Positions 1-8,813 are shown, counted from the stretch's first letter. The stretch: 64,000 nt of DNA from Paenibacillus kobensis NBRC 15729 (GCF_004000825.1 NZ_BILZ01000002.1:248001-312000); one strand, 5' to 3'. Numbers and translations are program-made. The notes: generated by a model from the sequence alone, not told the origin.

Positions 1-605
1 AGAACCGAGAATCCAGCCCGCGAAGCCAGTTCGGCAACCGGTAACGCATCGTCTCCCGCTCCGAACAGCAATACCCTTGGATTAGGCGTGTAGGATAAAC
101 TGATGGTCGATGTCTGGTTGCTCCGCATCTGCGGATAACGGACGAATCGTTCATGCCATCCGTCACCGCAGCGAACGCGATATTCAGCAACGGAGTCAAC
201 GCTCGGCATCATGCGCACCAGCTTCGCTTGCATGCCTTCATTCAAAGCCCGGTACACGGCGCCAAGCGCCTGCTCAAGCGGCGAGTCGACCGGCTCCAGC
301 AGTATCCGGAGCAAACCGCCGCATCCTACCGCCTCTCCGAACGACAGATCATCCGGCTCGCGCGCGTCATAAGTGACAATGCCCGAACAACCGGATGCTG
401 CAACCCGCTTTGCCTGCTCGATAAGATCAGTCTCTATGCAGCCGGGGCTCAAATGGCCGGCAGCCTCCCCATCCTGCCCGATCAGCATTGCAGCGCCGGG
501 CTTGCGGTAAGCATGGCCCTCTGTTGCGATTAACGTTGCAAGCACCCATTGCTTTCTTACCGAGAATGAGAATTTCCGTCTTAACAACGAATGAAAGCTG
601 TCCAT
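1..605 (-). CDS. XdhC/CoxI-family protein (partial, cut by window edge)
   Basis: XdhC-type proteins help insert or sulfurate the molybdenum cofactor for xanthine dehydrogenase-type enzymes. Translating the minus strand from an ATG at 605 gives an open frame to the window edge. It has the N-terminal XdhC/CoxI pattern: a WVLATLIATEGHAYRKPGAA block near residue 20, then a PGC(I/L)E-like block (LSPGCIETDL). A later stretch with LLFGAGDDALPVAELA resembles the start of the C-terminal Rossmann domain. The site GGGAGGG lies 5-6 bases before the ATG and a sigma-A promoter lies upstream. It sits beside mocA-like, deaminase and pucR genes, as in purine catabolism. The C-terminal end is outside the window. 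Confidence 0.85.
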   Translation of the reverse strand, partial: MDSFHSLLRRKFSFSVRKQWVLATLIATEGHAYRKPGAAMLIGQDGEAAGHLSPGCIETDLIEQAKRVAASGCSGIVTYDAREPDDLSFGEAVGCGGLLRILLEPVDSPLEQALGAVYRALNEGMQAKLVRMMPSVDSVAEYRVRCGDGWHERFVRYPQMRSNQTSTISLSYTPNPRVLLFGAGDDALPVAELASRAGFSV

Positions 606-674
606 CGGAATCCCTCCCGTGTTCCGTGTTGTTCAGCGTACTATCCGTCTCTCACGTCCAAAAGCTTACACTCA

Positions 675-703
675 ATATATGAGAACGTCATATTCAGGTC
701 AAC
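675..703 (-). promoter_or_regulatory. sigma-A promoter of the xdhC-like gene
   Basis: Read on the minus strand, TTGACC (698-703) and TATATT (675-680) are separated by exactly 17 bases. The xdhC-like start codon is about 70 bases downstream. This is seen in the sequence and was not tested. Confidence 0.6.
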
Positions 704-737
704 TAATCTAACACAGAATTGGGCCTTTATCCAAAAC

Positions 738-780
738 AAAAAGCGACGATTGTGCAGAATGCACTTGATCGTCGCTTTTA
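738..780 (-). terminator. Rho-independent terminator after the mocA-like gene
   Basis: A 12-bp perfect stem (AAAAGCGACGAT with its complement at 768-779) has a 17-base loop. On the minus strand it is followed by a T-rich tail. It ends the pucR-side operon before the separately promoted xdhC-like gene. Confidence 0.8.
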
Positions 781-803
781 AGTAATTTTAATTGACATAT
801 ACA

Positions 804-1502
804 TTAAAATCCACTATCTAGTCCAGCCCGCATTCGCTCAGCCCGCAGCCAATCGTCCGGCGTATCGATATCCATGAAGCAGCCCGGCTCCGCCTGAACG
901 AGCACGCCGCGGGAAAAAGGATCCTTCAGCAGCTTTCTGGCACCTTCATCCCCGCTTAACTGTTGAACACGCGGAAACAGGCTGCTGGACAAGACGACGG
1001 GAGGCTTCGCTCCGTCTGTATCAGAAGCAGCCGCCCAATCGGCCCCGCCGGAAGCTTGAAAAGCGTGCACAAGCTTATGCATCAACCGACAGCCTGCAAA
1101 GGGCTGATCGGCAAGTGCAATTAACGCCCCATCCGCCCCCAGTCTAGACGCTGCCAAGACCCCCGCGCGCAATGAAGCAGCCATCCCTTCCGTCTCGGCC
1201 TCGGCGCACCGAACGATCATGCAGCTGTCGGTACCGCCCGGTTGCGCACGCATTCTGACCAATTCGTCATGCAGCCAACCGAGCGAATCGTCCGTCCGGA
1301 CGACGACGATCGTCTTCTGCAGCGTCATCCTCAGTTGACGGAACGATACCGATCCAACCGACCGGCCATCCGGCCAGCGGAGCGCCAGCTTCGGCTTCCC
1401 CATCCGCCTACTTGAACCAGCCGCGAGCAATACGCCGGCCACACGCGGAAGCCGCTCTGAAGCGTAATCGGCGTTCGGATGCCGGAATAACCAGCCCATC
1501 AT
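804..1502 (-). CDS. MocA/PucB-like molybdenum cofactor nucleotidyltransferase
   Basis: Members of this NTP-transferase family (MobA/MocA/PucB) attach CMP or GMP to molybdopterin for xanthine dehydrogenase-type enzymes. The 232-residue protein has the diagnostic N-terminal LLAAGSSRRMGKPKLAL motif near residues 25-41. A downstream ALADQPF motif matches the metal-binding Asp block of the family. The ATG overlaps the stop of the preceding amidohydrolase gene by 4 bases (ATGA), indicating translational coupling. Together with the neighbouring XdhC-like gene it predicts a molybdenum hydroxylase elsewhere, because none is seen in this window. The exact nucleotide specificity (CMP or GMP) cannot be read. 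Confidence 0.85.
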   Translation of the reverse strand: MMGWLFRHPNADYASERLPRVAGVLLAAGSSRRMGKPKLALRWPDGRSVGSVSFRQLRMTLQKTIVVVRTDDSLGWLHDELVRMRAQPGGTDSCMIVRCAEAETEGMAASLRAGVLAASRLGADGALIALADQPFAGCRLMHKLVHAFQASGGADWAAASDTDGAKPPVVLSSSLFPRVQQLSGDEGARKLLKDPFSRGVLVQAEPGCFMDIDTPDDWLRAERMRAGLDSGF

Positions 1503-2836
1503 GCCATCCTCCCGAGCAGCCGCCCGATTGCGGAATCCGATTCCCGCAGAACAGCTGCTTCATCGATCGTTCTCACGATCCGGCTGCGCATCACAATGCG
1601 CCCGTCGATCAGGACCGTATCCACGTCGCCGCGCCCTGCCGCATAGACGACACGGGAATAGATATCGGCGTCATAGGAAGGGTAGGCGTGGAATTTATGA
1701 AGATCGAGCATAATGAGATCCGCTTTTTTGCCGACTTCGACCGACCCGATCTGTCTCTCCATCCCGAGCACCTCGGCGCCGCCCATCGTGGCCATCCGCA
1801 GCACCGTTCTCGCGTCCATCGCAGTCGGGCCATGCTGCACTTTATGAATCATGGCCGTCAGCCGCATTTCCTGAAACATGTCGAGATTATTGTTGCACGG
1901 CGCGCCGTCCGCTCCTAATCCGACCGGCACTCCGCTTGCCAGCAGCCCCGGCACGCCAGCGATTCCAGATGCAAGCTTCAGGTTGGAGCCCGGACAATGC
2001 GTCACTTTAACGCCTTTGCGTCTAATGATGTCCCGTTCCTCATCGTCGAGCCAGATGGAATGCGCAAGCACTAGACGGGGAGATGCAAGGCCGATATGGT
2101 CCAAATAGACGACATTCCGCTTGCCGGTCTCCCGTTCGACCAGCTCGATTTCGCCGCGGTTCTCCGAGGCATGGGTATGAACGAGCACTTGATGCCGGTC
2201 TGCAAGGTCTCGAACGGCAATGAGCAGATCTTCCGTGCACGACACGACGAACCGGGGGCAGAACGCATATTGCAGCCTTCCGCCGTCATAACCATGCCAT
2301 CGTTCCAACAGCGCGACGCTGTCCTCGATCGACTTCGCCGTCCGCTCCTGCAGCGCGGGCGGAATATCGTCCCCGCTCCGGTCCATCATCACCTTGCCGG
2401 ATATCGCGCGAATGCCGCTCTCGGCCATAGCCCGAAAAGCCGCATCCGTATGATGCACCGTCTCCATATCCAGCAGCGTCGTCGTGCCGCTCTGAATGAG
2501 CTCGCCAATGCCGAGCAGCGCCGATATGTACACCGATTGCTCGTCATGCGCTGCCTCCAGCGGCCAAATCCGGGTACGAAGCCAATCCATCAGCTCCATA
2601 TCATCGGCCCGCCCTCTGAACAACGTCTGGCACAAATGGATATGCGTCTGAACGAAGCCCGGCAGCACAATGCTGCCTTTCGCTTCAATAATTTCATCCG
2701 GCACAAATCCGTCCTCGCCGTCCGGGCTGCCTAATCCGACAATCCGGTCATCCGTAATTCGAACATCGCCCCGTATAACGTCCCATTGATCGTTCATTGT
2801 TACAATGATTGCATCGCGAATGAGCGTGTTCCCCAT
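1499..2836 (-). CDS. Amidohydrolase / aminopurine-type deaminase
   Basis: This 445-residue protein belongs to the metal-dependent amidohydrolase superfamily. Its branch includes MTA/SAH deaminase, 8-oxoguanine deaminase and chlorohydrolases. Visible motifs in order: VLPGFVQTHIHL (HxH metal ligands, about residues 57-68), LFRGRADDMELMDWL, HTHASEN (third His with substrate Glu region), HCPGSNLKLASG and GLGADGAPCNNNLDMF (catalytic Asp). The C-terminal GKKADLIMLD stretch is the usual beta-sandwich end. Its position between pucR and a molybdenum-cofactor gene favours a purine or related base as substrate. The precise substrate is not determined. The site AGGAGGT precedes the ATG. Confidence 0.82.
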   Translation of the reverse strand: MGNTLIRDAIIVTMNDQWDVIRGDVRITDDRIVGLGSPDGEDGFVPDEIIEAKGSIVLPGFVQTHIHLCQTLFRGRADDMELMDWLRTRIWPLEAAHDEQSVYISALLGIGELIQSGTTTLLDMETVHHTDAAFRAMAESGIRAISGKVMMDRSGDDIPPALQERTAKSIEDSVALLERWHGYDGGRLQYAFCPRFVVSCTEDLLIAVRDLADRHQVLVHTHASENRGEIELVERETGKRNVVYLDHIGLASPRLVLAHSIWLDDEERDIIRRKGVKVTHCPGSNLKLASGIAGVPGLLASGVPVGLGADGAPCNNNLDMFQEMRLTAMIHKVQHGPTAMDARTVLRMATMGGAEVLGMERQIGSVEVGKKADLIMLDLHKFHAYPSYDADIYSRVVYAAGRGDVDTVLIDGRIVMRSRIVRTIDEAAVLRESDSAIGRLLGRMA

Positions 2837-2868
2837 TGCCGCACCTCCTGTTGTTACTTGCCGCAGCT

Positions 2869-4497
2869 CTAATCAACCGGCTGCTCCTCCATCAATATAT
2901 GCCGGAACAGAAAGGCTAATTTCATCCGGAGCAGATCCGACGTTTTTTTGAAATCGACCTCCAGCATCTCGCCGATCTTCTCCAGCCGGTATGCCGCCGT
3001 ATTCCGGTGAATGTACAGCTGCTTCGCAGCTTCCCCAACTTGTGCGTCGTGCCGCAAAAACATATCGAGCGTGCGCATCAGCTCCCGCTCGTTTTCATTC
3101 TCTTCATCGGACAGCTTCCTAAGCACCGCACGGCAGAACCGGTCCATCCGCTCTCGCGGCACTCCCTCGAACAAAAACGCAAGCTCTTTGTCCGAGAATG
3201 GAACGACTTCCTCCTCGTCTGCCGCGCTGTCTGACAGCCTTATCGCATCCAAGCATTCCGCATATGCCTCCCGGAGCTGATTCGGCACCGTCTTCTTATA
3301 GCTGATGGATATTCGGCGCAGCGATTTGCCGCCCTTGCGCCGGATGGCATCCATACACTCCCGCAGCACAGCGGCGAGCTTATCGACGCCCTGGAACGTC
3401 TCGGCCGGAATGACGAATACACTGTCCTCGCCAACCGAGAAATGAACGATCTGCAGTCCCGTCAGCCGCGGATGCGACATCATCTCTTGACTTAGGCTGC
3501 GGTCAATGCCATGCTGCACCGGTGCAGCTGTCATTAGTCGCCCTGGAATTCGCTCTTCCTGCACGCCGAGCACACAGTAATATTCCCCGTTGCACAGCAT
3601 TACACCGATTTTGCGGGCGCGCTCCATAAGCAGCCGCGACGGAAGCCCGCCCTGCAAGTAGCGGACGAACAGCGTCCCCAGATCATCAGGCGCCAGCAGC
3701 GCCGCGCTGTCCGGTTGGAGCGAAGACACATGATGCGCGATCAGCTCCGCTGCTTGGTGCAGCATATTTTCTTCCGGCTTCGTCGTCTGTCCGATGGATT
3801 GGAACAATACACAGCCTATCGTTTCTTCCCCGTTCGTTAATGCGATCCTCAGCGCCCGAATGCCTTCGAAGCCTGCCCAGCGGCCGATCGGCAGCCGCTC
3901 CCAGTGGCGCATCAGCGCCGCCTCCGTACTCGACATTGAATTGAATAAGATCCGGCCGTTCTGCAGCAAGACTGCTGCCGGAAATCCGACGATATCGGCA
4001 ATGTCCGCAATGCGGCCGTCACCGCCTTTATCCCTTCGCAGCGCAAGCCGCATCAGTTTCTTCTGCTTCTCAATGACATCTTGCACCGTAATAAGCTGCC
4101 GCCCGAGCTCCGCCCGGAGCAGTCCGTCCACATCGGCAACGCAATTGAATGCATCAGGGAGCGCGATGACCGGCAATTGCAGCCGCTCAGCCTCTTCCAC
4201 CAAGGCGTTGGCTTGATGGTTAAGACTGCCGGCTCCGCCAGTCACACCGGTTACACCGATACCTGCCGTGCCAAGCCCATGGAGCGTTCGTACGAGGCGC
4301 ACCGCTTCATCCGGACTGCCCGGCAGCGAGGCAGCCGGCGCGAGCAGCATGTCGCCAGAGCGCACATGGCCTGCAAACTCTGGCGTTCGAATGACATTCA
4401 CCGCACGAATCATACGTTGGAGCCCCATTTTACCCGCAATAAGCTTTCCTTCAGACAACGGATACACCGACAGCGCTTGCTCAACCGTCATACGCAT
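2869..4497 (-). CDS. pucR: PucR-family transcriptional regulator
   Basis: PucR regulators control purine catabolism in Bacillus and related degradative genes elsewhere. The 542-residue protein has the N-terminal PucR ligand domain (starting MTVEQALSVYPLSEGKLIAG, with a GDMLLAP segment). It ends with the PucR-type C-terminal helix-turn-helix (LRTLDMFLRHDAQVGEAAKQ, then LYIHRNTAAYRLEKI, about residues 475-525). A strong GGGAGGGG site lies before the ATG. Its 3' end is 32 bases from the amidohydrolase start, so the two are probably co-transcribed. The symbol is by family; orthology to B. subtilis PucR is not proven. Confidence 0.85.
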   Translation of the reverse strand: MRMTVEQALSVYPLSEGKLIAGKMGLQRMIRAVNVIRTPEFAGHVRSGDMLLAPAASLPGSPDEAVRLVRTLHGLGTAGIGVTGVTGGAGSLNHQANALVEEAERLQLPVIALPDAFNCVADVDGLLRAELGRQLITVQDVIEKQKKLMRLALRRDKGGDGRIADIADIVGFPAAVLLQNGRILFNSMSSTEAALMRHWERLPIGRWAGFEGIRALRIALTNGEETIGCVLFQSIGQTTKPEENMLHQAAELIAHHVSSLQPDSAALLAPDDLGTLFVRYLQGGLPSRLLMERARKIGVMLCNGEYYCVLGVQEERIPGRLMTAAPVQHGIDRSLSQEMMSHPRLTGLQIVHFSVGEDSVFVIPAETFQGVDKLAAVLRECMDAIRRKGGKSLRRISISYKKTVPNQLREAYAECLDAIRLSDSAADEEEVVPFSDKELAFLFEGVPRERMDRFCRAVLRKLSDEENENERELMRTLDMFLRHDAQVGEAAKQLYIHRNTAAYRLEKIGEMLEVDFKKTSDLLRMKLAFLFRHILMEEQPVD

Positions 4498-4787
4498 GCG
4501 GACCCCTCCCGAACAGCTCGTATGTCACTATATCTAACATTTTAGTTCGTTCGGGCAAAGTGATCAATGGTTGTGTTAGGTTTTATTACACGAATAAATG
4601 GCGGCAGACGGGTTGGATGGGTGACTTCGGGCTAGCGCATCGCTTCAGGTGTCACTTCTGGGGCGGGTTGGTTCATTCGGATTGGTGTCAATTCATAAGT
4701 GTCGTTCCGTTTATGAAACCGGTACCAATACTTGAGACGAGTACGCCTCCAACGAAGTTTCGGACTTGTCGGAGGCATACGGTTATT
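4498..4787. other. Intergenic region with an inverted repeat
   Basis: This 290-base gap carries the pucR leader and, at 4741-4780, a near-perfect 10-bp inverted repeat (GTACGCCTCC with GGAGGCATAC) around a 20-base loop. The repeat lies just past the stop of the first YheC/D gene, so it may act as its terminator. It lacks a clear T-run on the minus strand. No convincing gene was seen here. Confidence 0.5.
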
Positions 4788-5534
4788 TTACCGGTAAGCT
4801 AATATTCTACGATACATCGTCAAGTCCTTCAGTTTGCGGAAAGGAGTAATTTGCGGCGTCGTATTCACCTCAAGCAGCCAGGCGCGACGTTTGTTGTCGA
4901 CCGCTATATCAAGCCCGAGCTCAATGCAGCGCGGATATGCGACAGCGTATCGGCGAGCGATTCGCAGACCAAGTATGGCCACTTTCCGCTCTAACGAAAT
5001 AGCACCCGAGTTGGACAGTTTCGACTTGAACACTTGCCGCGTCGTATGAATCGTCGCCCCTTTGCTGCCGTTCGTGACAACCTTCCCTTTCGCCGCTACC
5101 CGGGCAAGCATACCGGTTATGACAAAGCTGCCGTGCGGATGAACCCGCTGCGTCATGACGCGAAGATCGAAGCTCCTTCCGTTGTATTTCATCATGTGGA
5201 TGCCCCGCTGCACAATATAGCTGCCGCCCAGCTTATGTTGGCGAATCAACCGGTAAAGCTGCGCAACGGTCGATACTTTTCTCTTCATGAGCTTATAACG
5301 CCACTCATACCCGCCGCTCTTCAGTTTGCGAGTACGCATAACGCCGTTGCCAAGCGCTCCGACGTTCGGCTTCACATAAACCATCCCATACGCTCTAAGC
5401 ATGTTGCGAAGATTGTTCGTGGTCAGCATGACCGTTTTCGGAATAGCGGCACGGACTCTGCTGTCTCCGAGAAGTATACGCGTCTTTCTCATTTTGTTAC
5501 GGTCATACTTCACGCCTTTGATCGTTATCTTCAT
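4788..5534 (-). CDS. YheC/YheD-family ATP-grasp protein, copy 1
   Basis: This very basic 248-residue protein is one of three paralogues in the locus. The family is annotated as endospore coat-associated (B. subtilis YheC/YheD) and has an ATP-grasp fold; the reaction is unknown. Conserved blocks: LRAYGMVYVKPNVGALGNGV (nucleotide-binding strand with VYVKP), YIVQRGIHMMKYNGRSFDLRV (the family RxFDxR motif), a stretch ending in LGLDIAVD, and LLEVNTTP (ATP-grasp ExN metal-binding motif) near the C-terminus. The start chosen at 5534 has GGAGGG 5 bases upstream; the open frame extends 12 codons further without a site. It is shorter than typical YheC/D proteins (roughly 350-450 residues), so it may be a core domain only. 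It is divergent from the ligase-sbnA-sbnB operon. Confidence 0.8.
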   Translation of the reverse strand: MKITIKGVKYDRNKMRKTRILLGDSRVRAAIPKTVMLTTNNLRNMLRAYGMVYVKPNVGALGNGVMRTRKLKSGGYEWRYKLMKRKVSTVAQLYRLIRQHKLGGSYIVQRGIHMMKYNGRSFDLRVMTQRVHPHGSFVITGMLARVAAKGKVVTNGSKGATIHTTRQVFKSKLSNSGAISLERKVAILGLRIARRYAVAYPRCIELGLDIAVDNKRRAWLLEVNTTPQITPFRKLKDLTMYRRILAYR

Positions 5535-5565
5535 AAGTTCCCTCCGCCAATGGTTTGGTTTCTTC

Positions 5566-5599
5566 AGCATATGTACGCTAGCAGGTCCAATCTTGGATT
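5566..5599 (-). promoter_or_regulatory. Candidate sporulation promoter of YheC/D copy 1
   Basis: Minus strand: TCCAAGA (5591-5597) lies 17 bases from CATATG (5568-5573), 33 bases before the start codon. The same two blocks with the same 17-base spacing precede the other two YheC/D genes. The CATATGCTGA core resembles the CATA-type -10 of mother-cell sigma factors (SigE/SigK) more than sigma-A. The sigma assignment is inference. Confidence 0.5.
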
Positions 5600-5657
5600 C
5601 TCACCCATTCCGGGCGGCCTGATTGAACATACGATAGTAATCGGGGGAGGTATTCGA

Positions 5658-6860
5658 TTGAAAATAAGCCAAATGAACCGGCTGGCCGCGTATTACGCGC
5701 GCCAATTTCCTTGGTATGCCGAGCTGCTGCAATCCCAACCCGACTTAGACGGCAAGCCGCCCATTATGACAGCCAACGTGCTGGAGCGTCATTATTACAG
5801 CGCCCCTGCACCCGAGAACTCGTACGTCTACCGGACATCCGGCACGAGCGGCGGCTCCCGCAAAGCGATCGTCTATTCGCATGCGGACGAGCGCCGTTAC
5901 TTGCAGGTGAAAGCGAAGCTGTTCGCCCGGATAACAAGCGGCAGGCCTATTCGCCGCGCCCTTGCCGACATGGGCACCGGACATGCAGCGGCAACGGCGC
6001 TGGACGTGTTCCGGACGCTCGGATGGGAAGCGGATGCTATCGCATACGACGCCCCTCTTGCCGAACATGTCGAGCGGCTAACGAGCTTTCGCCCCGACTT
6101 GTTCTACACGATGCCTTCGCTGCTCGACCGCGTCGCATGCGCATTTGACGACCCGGCATCGCTCGGCATCCGATGCATTGTGACCGTTGGCGAACCGGCA
6201 TCTCCGGAATGGCGAAGCGCCATGGCGGCTAGCTTTGGTTTGCAGGAGAAGGATGTTATCGATACGTACGGCTCAATCGAGATCGGAACGATCGCTTGGC
6301 ATGATCATGAAGCTGGCGTATACCGGCTGGCGGACGGCATTAGCGCAGAAGTCGTACAGCCATCGGAACTTGGACTGACCGATTTGCTCGGGCAGGACGA
6401 AGCAGCGCTGCTGCTGACTTCAACGCAGCGTGCAGCTTTTCCGGCGCTTCGGTTCGCGACTGGCGATGTTGTGCGCGGCTTCACAAGCGGAAGCAATGGA
6501 CAAGGAACGGAATCGACGTTCGAAGCGATCGTAAGACGAATCGGCCCCGAGCTTAAGCATGGCGAGAAAATTAGCATCCACGATATTGAAGCGGCTGTAT
6601 TCGCCCATGTAAACCGTGTCCAAGTGAGAGCCGCCTCGGACGGCAACCGGCTCGTCGTCTACTTGTACGGCCCCGATGCAACGCCGGCTGCCGCCGCTCG
6701 GATCGAAGCGGAGATCGGGCGCAAGGTGCCCGAGATCGGCGCAATGATCAGCGCAGGCATGCTGCCCCGTATCGAAATCGTGCTGGCGGCCAGCGAAAGC
6801 GAACTGCCGCAAGGGAGTGTGAAACAAAAGAAATGGCATCGTCCAACCGATTCCAATTAG
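5658..6860 (+). CDS. Adenylate-forming (ANL superfamily) carboxylate ligase
   Basis: This 400-residue enzyme resembles the phenylacetate-CoA ligase branch of AMP-forming ligases. It should activate a carboxylic acid as an acyl-adenylate. Motifs seen: YRTSGTSGGSRKAIVYSHAD (phosphate-binding loop, about residues 60-80), CIVTVGEPASPEWR, DTYGSIEIGTIAWH (acid-binding core), LLLTSTQRAAFPALRFATGD (ribose-binding Asp) and a small C-terminal domain. The start is a TTG at 5658: GGGGGAGG ends 7 bases before it, and the frame upstream is only the shadow of YheC/D copy 1. The 3' end overlaps sbnA by 28 bases. A CATACGATA box at 5628-5636 is a possible sporulation -10, but it lies very close to the ribosome site. 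The substrate is unknown; L-2,3-diaminopropionate or a partner acid is plausible from context. Confidence 0.8.
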   Translation: MKISQMNRLAAYYARQFPWYAELLQSQPDLDGKPPIMTANVLERHYYSAPAPENSYVYRTSGTSGGSRKAIVYSHADERRYLQVKAKLFARITSGRPIRRALADMGTGHAAATALDVFRTLGWEADAIAYDAPLAEHVERLTSFRPDLFYTMPSLLDRVACAFDDPASLGIRCIVTVGEPASPEWRSAMAASFGLQEKDVIDTYGSIEIGTIAWHDHEAGVYRLADGISAEVVQPSELGLTDLLGQDEAALLLTSTQRAAFPALRFATGDVVRGFTSGSNGQGTESTFEAIVRRIGPELKHGEKISIHDIEAAVFAHVNRVQVRAASDGNRLVVYLYGPDATPAAAARIEAEIGRKVPEIGAMISAGMLPRIEIVLAASESELPQGSVKQKKWHRPTDSN

Positions 6861-7837
6861 AAACAGAAACAGGCGTACTCCGTCTTATCGGCGGAACGCC
6901 GCTTGTGCCTCTGCGCCGTCTGTATCCGGATGCGCGCGTCAATATTTATGCGAAACTTGAGATGTATAACCCCGGAGGAAGCGCCAAAGACCGGCCTGCG
7001 CTAAGGATGATGAAAGAAGCGATTGCAACCGGCCAAGTAGGCCCTAACACGACAATCGTCGAATCCAGCTCAGGCAATATGGCGATCAGCCTTTCGATGA
7101 TATGCGGCGTTCTCGGCCTGCGGTTCATCTGCGTCGTCGATCCGCGAACGGCCGAAACGAATCTGCGCATCATACGTTCGTATGGCGCGCAGATCGACTT
7201 CGTCAGCGAGCCTGACCCCGCGACAGGCGAGTTTTTGCCTGCCCGAATTGCCCGAGTCAATCAGCTAGTAAATCAAATCGGCGACGCGTATTGGCCGAAT
7301 CAATATGGGAATGAATTTAACGCCGCAGCACACCGCGATACAACGATGCCGGAAATTGCAGAGGCAATCGGCGAGATCGACATGCTCCTTGTCGGCGTCA
7401 GCAGCTGCGGCAGTATTCGCGGCTGCGCGGATTATGTGCACGGACAAGGCTGGCGCACATCCGTCATCGGCGTCGATGCTGCGGGCAGCGTCATATTTGG
7501 CGGACCGGGCAGCAGACGGCTTCCTGGGCTTGGCGCAGGCATCGTCCCGCCGCTGTTCAAGACGGGACTCGCTGACAGCCACGAGACGGTCAGCGACCTC
7601 GATTGCGCCATCGGCTGCAGACGGCTTCTGCGGCGGGAGTCGATTATGGTCGGCGGCTCGGCAGGAGGGGTCATTATGGCGCTGGAACGCAGACTGGACC
7701 AGCTGCCTGACGGCGCCAACGTCGTCGTGATCCTTGCCGACCGCGGCGACCGCTACTTGGATACCGTATACAGCGATGACTGGGTGAGAAACTGCTTCGG
7801 CGAAGAAGCGGCAGTCCGATTGGCAGCTGAACTGTAA
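6833..7837 (+). CDS. sbnA: 2,3-diaminopropionate biosynthesis protein SbnA
   Basis: SbnA is a PLP enzyme of the cysteine-synthase fold. It joins O-phospho-L-serine and L-glutamate to give ACEGA, the first step to L-2,3-diaminopropionate (L-Dap). The 334-residue protein has NPGGSAKDRPALRMM (PLP-binding lysine about residue 52), an SSGNMAISLSMI substrate loop, YWPNQYGNEFN, and GGSAGGVIMAL near the C-terminus. A downstream SbnB homologue one base away makes SbnA much more likely than a cysteine synthase. The ATG overlaps the ligase gene by 28 bases with a GGGAGTG site upstream. Confidence 0.88.
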   Translation: MASSNRFQLETETGVLRLIGGTPLVPLRRLYPDARVNIYAKLEMYNPGGSAKDRPALRMMKEAIATGQVGPNTTIVESSSGNMAISLSMICGVLGLRFICVVDPRTAETNLRIIRSYGAQIDFVSEPDPATGEFLPARIARVNQLVNQIGDAYWPNQYGNEFNAAAHRDTTMPEIAEAIGEIDMLLVGVSSCGSIRGCADYVHGQGWRTSVIGVDAAGSVIFGGPGSRRLPGLGAGIVPPLFKTGLADSHETVSDLDCAIGCRRLLRRESIMVGGSAGGVIMALERRLDQLPDGANVVVILADRGDRYLDTVYSDDWVRNCFGEEAAVRLAAEL

Positions 7838-7838
7838 C

Positions 7839-8813
7839 ATGCTCTATTTGAACGAAACCGACTTACTGGAGGTTGGCGCAGATTGGGCCAACCTGACCGA
7901 TACAATTGTGAACGCGCTTGAATGCATGCGGGGCGGCAGCTATGTCCAACCGATAAAGCCTTATCTTCGCTTTCATAACCCTGCTAATCGAATCATCGCT
8001 ATGCCGGCTTATATCGGAGGGCCATTCGATACGGCAGGCATAAAGTGGATTGCAAGCTTTCCGGACAATCCGGCCAGCGGCCTGCCGAGAGCGCACAGCG
8101 TCGTCATTCTGAACGATGCGGCAACCGGTAAACCCTATGCGCTGATCAATAGCCCGCTGCTTAGCATTCTTCGAACCGCTTCCGTCAGCTCCGTTATGCT
8201 CCGGCGCTGGCTTGCTCTGCCGAATCAACAGCATGATCGTCCGCTGAACGTATGTTTAATCGGATGCGGTCCGATCGGCCAGTGGCATGTGCGGATGCTC
8301 CAGAGCGTGCTTGGACCACGTCTCGGACGTCTGACCGCCTATGACTTATCGGAAGCCCGCGCGCAAGAGGCGGCAAGCCTCGCCGGACCTTCGGGCATCG
8401 CCGCCTCGGATTGGCGCGATGCTTATGCGGAAGCAGATATCGTGCTTACCTGCACGGTGTCTGGCAGCAGGTACATCGATATTCCGCCGCCAGCGGGCAG
8501 CTTGCTGCTGCACGTATCGCTCCGCGACTACATGCCGTCCGCCTTAGCCGATATCGAGACGGTCGTCGTCGACGACTGGGATGAAATCTGCCGTGAAAAT
8601 ACGGATATCGAGCATATGTATCAAACGGCAGGGTTGCGCAGGGAGGATTCGGTACCGCTGGCAGATGCGGTTATTGACGGTGGTCTGGAGGTTCCAGATG
8701 GCGGCCGGCTGCTGTTCTCCCCGATGGGAATGGCCATATTCGATCTGGCCGTCGCCACCTATTACGTTGATCTTGCGAAGGAAAGAGGGCTCGGTTTAGA
8801 GCTCAAAGAGTAG
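7839..8813 (+). CDS. sbnB: 2,3-diaminopropionate biosynthesis protein SbnB
   Basis: SbnB is an NAD-dependent dehydrogenase of the ornithine cyclodeaminase/mu-crystallin family. It oxidatively splits ACEGA to L-Dap and 2-oxoglutarate. The 324-residue protein begins MLYLNETDLLEVG and carries GIKWIASFPDNPASGLPRAH, the family substrate region (about residues 67-86). LINSPLLSILRTASVSS and a Rossmann motif CLIGCGPIGQWHVRML (about residue 140) follow. It starts one base after the sbnA stop, so the genes are translationally coupled. With SbnA it forms a complete L-Dap pathway. No siderophore NIS synthetase or NRPS gene is next to it in this window. Confidence 0.88.
   Translation: MLYLNETDLLEVGADWANLTDTIVNALECMRGGSYVQPIKPYLRFHNPANRIIAMPAYIGGPFDTAGIKWIASFPDNPASGLPRAHSVVILNDAATGKPYALINSPLLSILRTASVSSVMLRRWLALPNQQHDRPLNVCLIGCGPIGQWHVRMLQSVLGPRLGRLTAYDLSEARAQEAASLAGPSGIAASDWRDAYAEADIVLTCTVSGSRYIDIPPPAGSLLLHVSLRDYMPSALADIETVVVDDWDEICRENTDIEHMYQTAGLRREDSVPLADAVIDGGLEVPDGGRLLFSPMGMAIFDLAVATYYVDLAKERGLGLELKE

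Noticed and set aside
4620-4740. Shared words with the region near 30090 (ACCGGTACCAA plus ACTT) as a repeated element
   Set aside because: Only about 15 bases match with no flanking similarity; this is likely chance.
5034-5657. A 208-codon upstream extension of the adenylate-forming ligase frame
   Set aside because: It lies antisense to the YheC/D copy 1 gene, and the ribosome site GGGGGAGG clearly points to the TTG at 5658.
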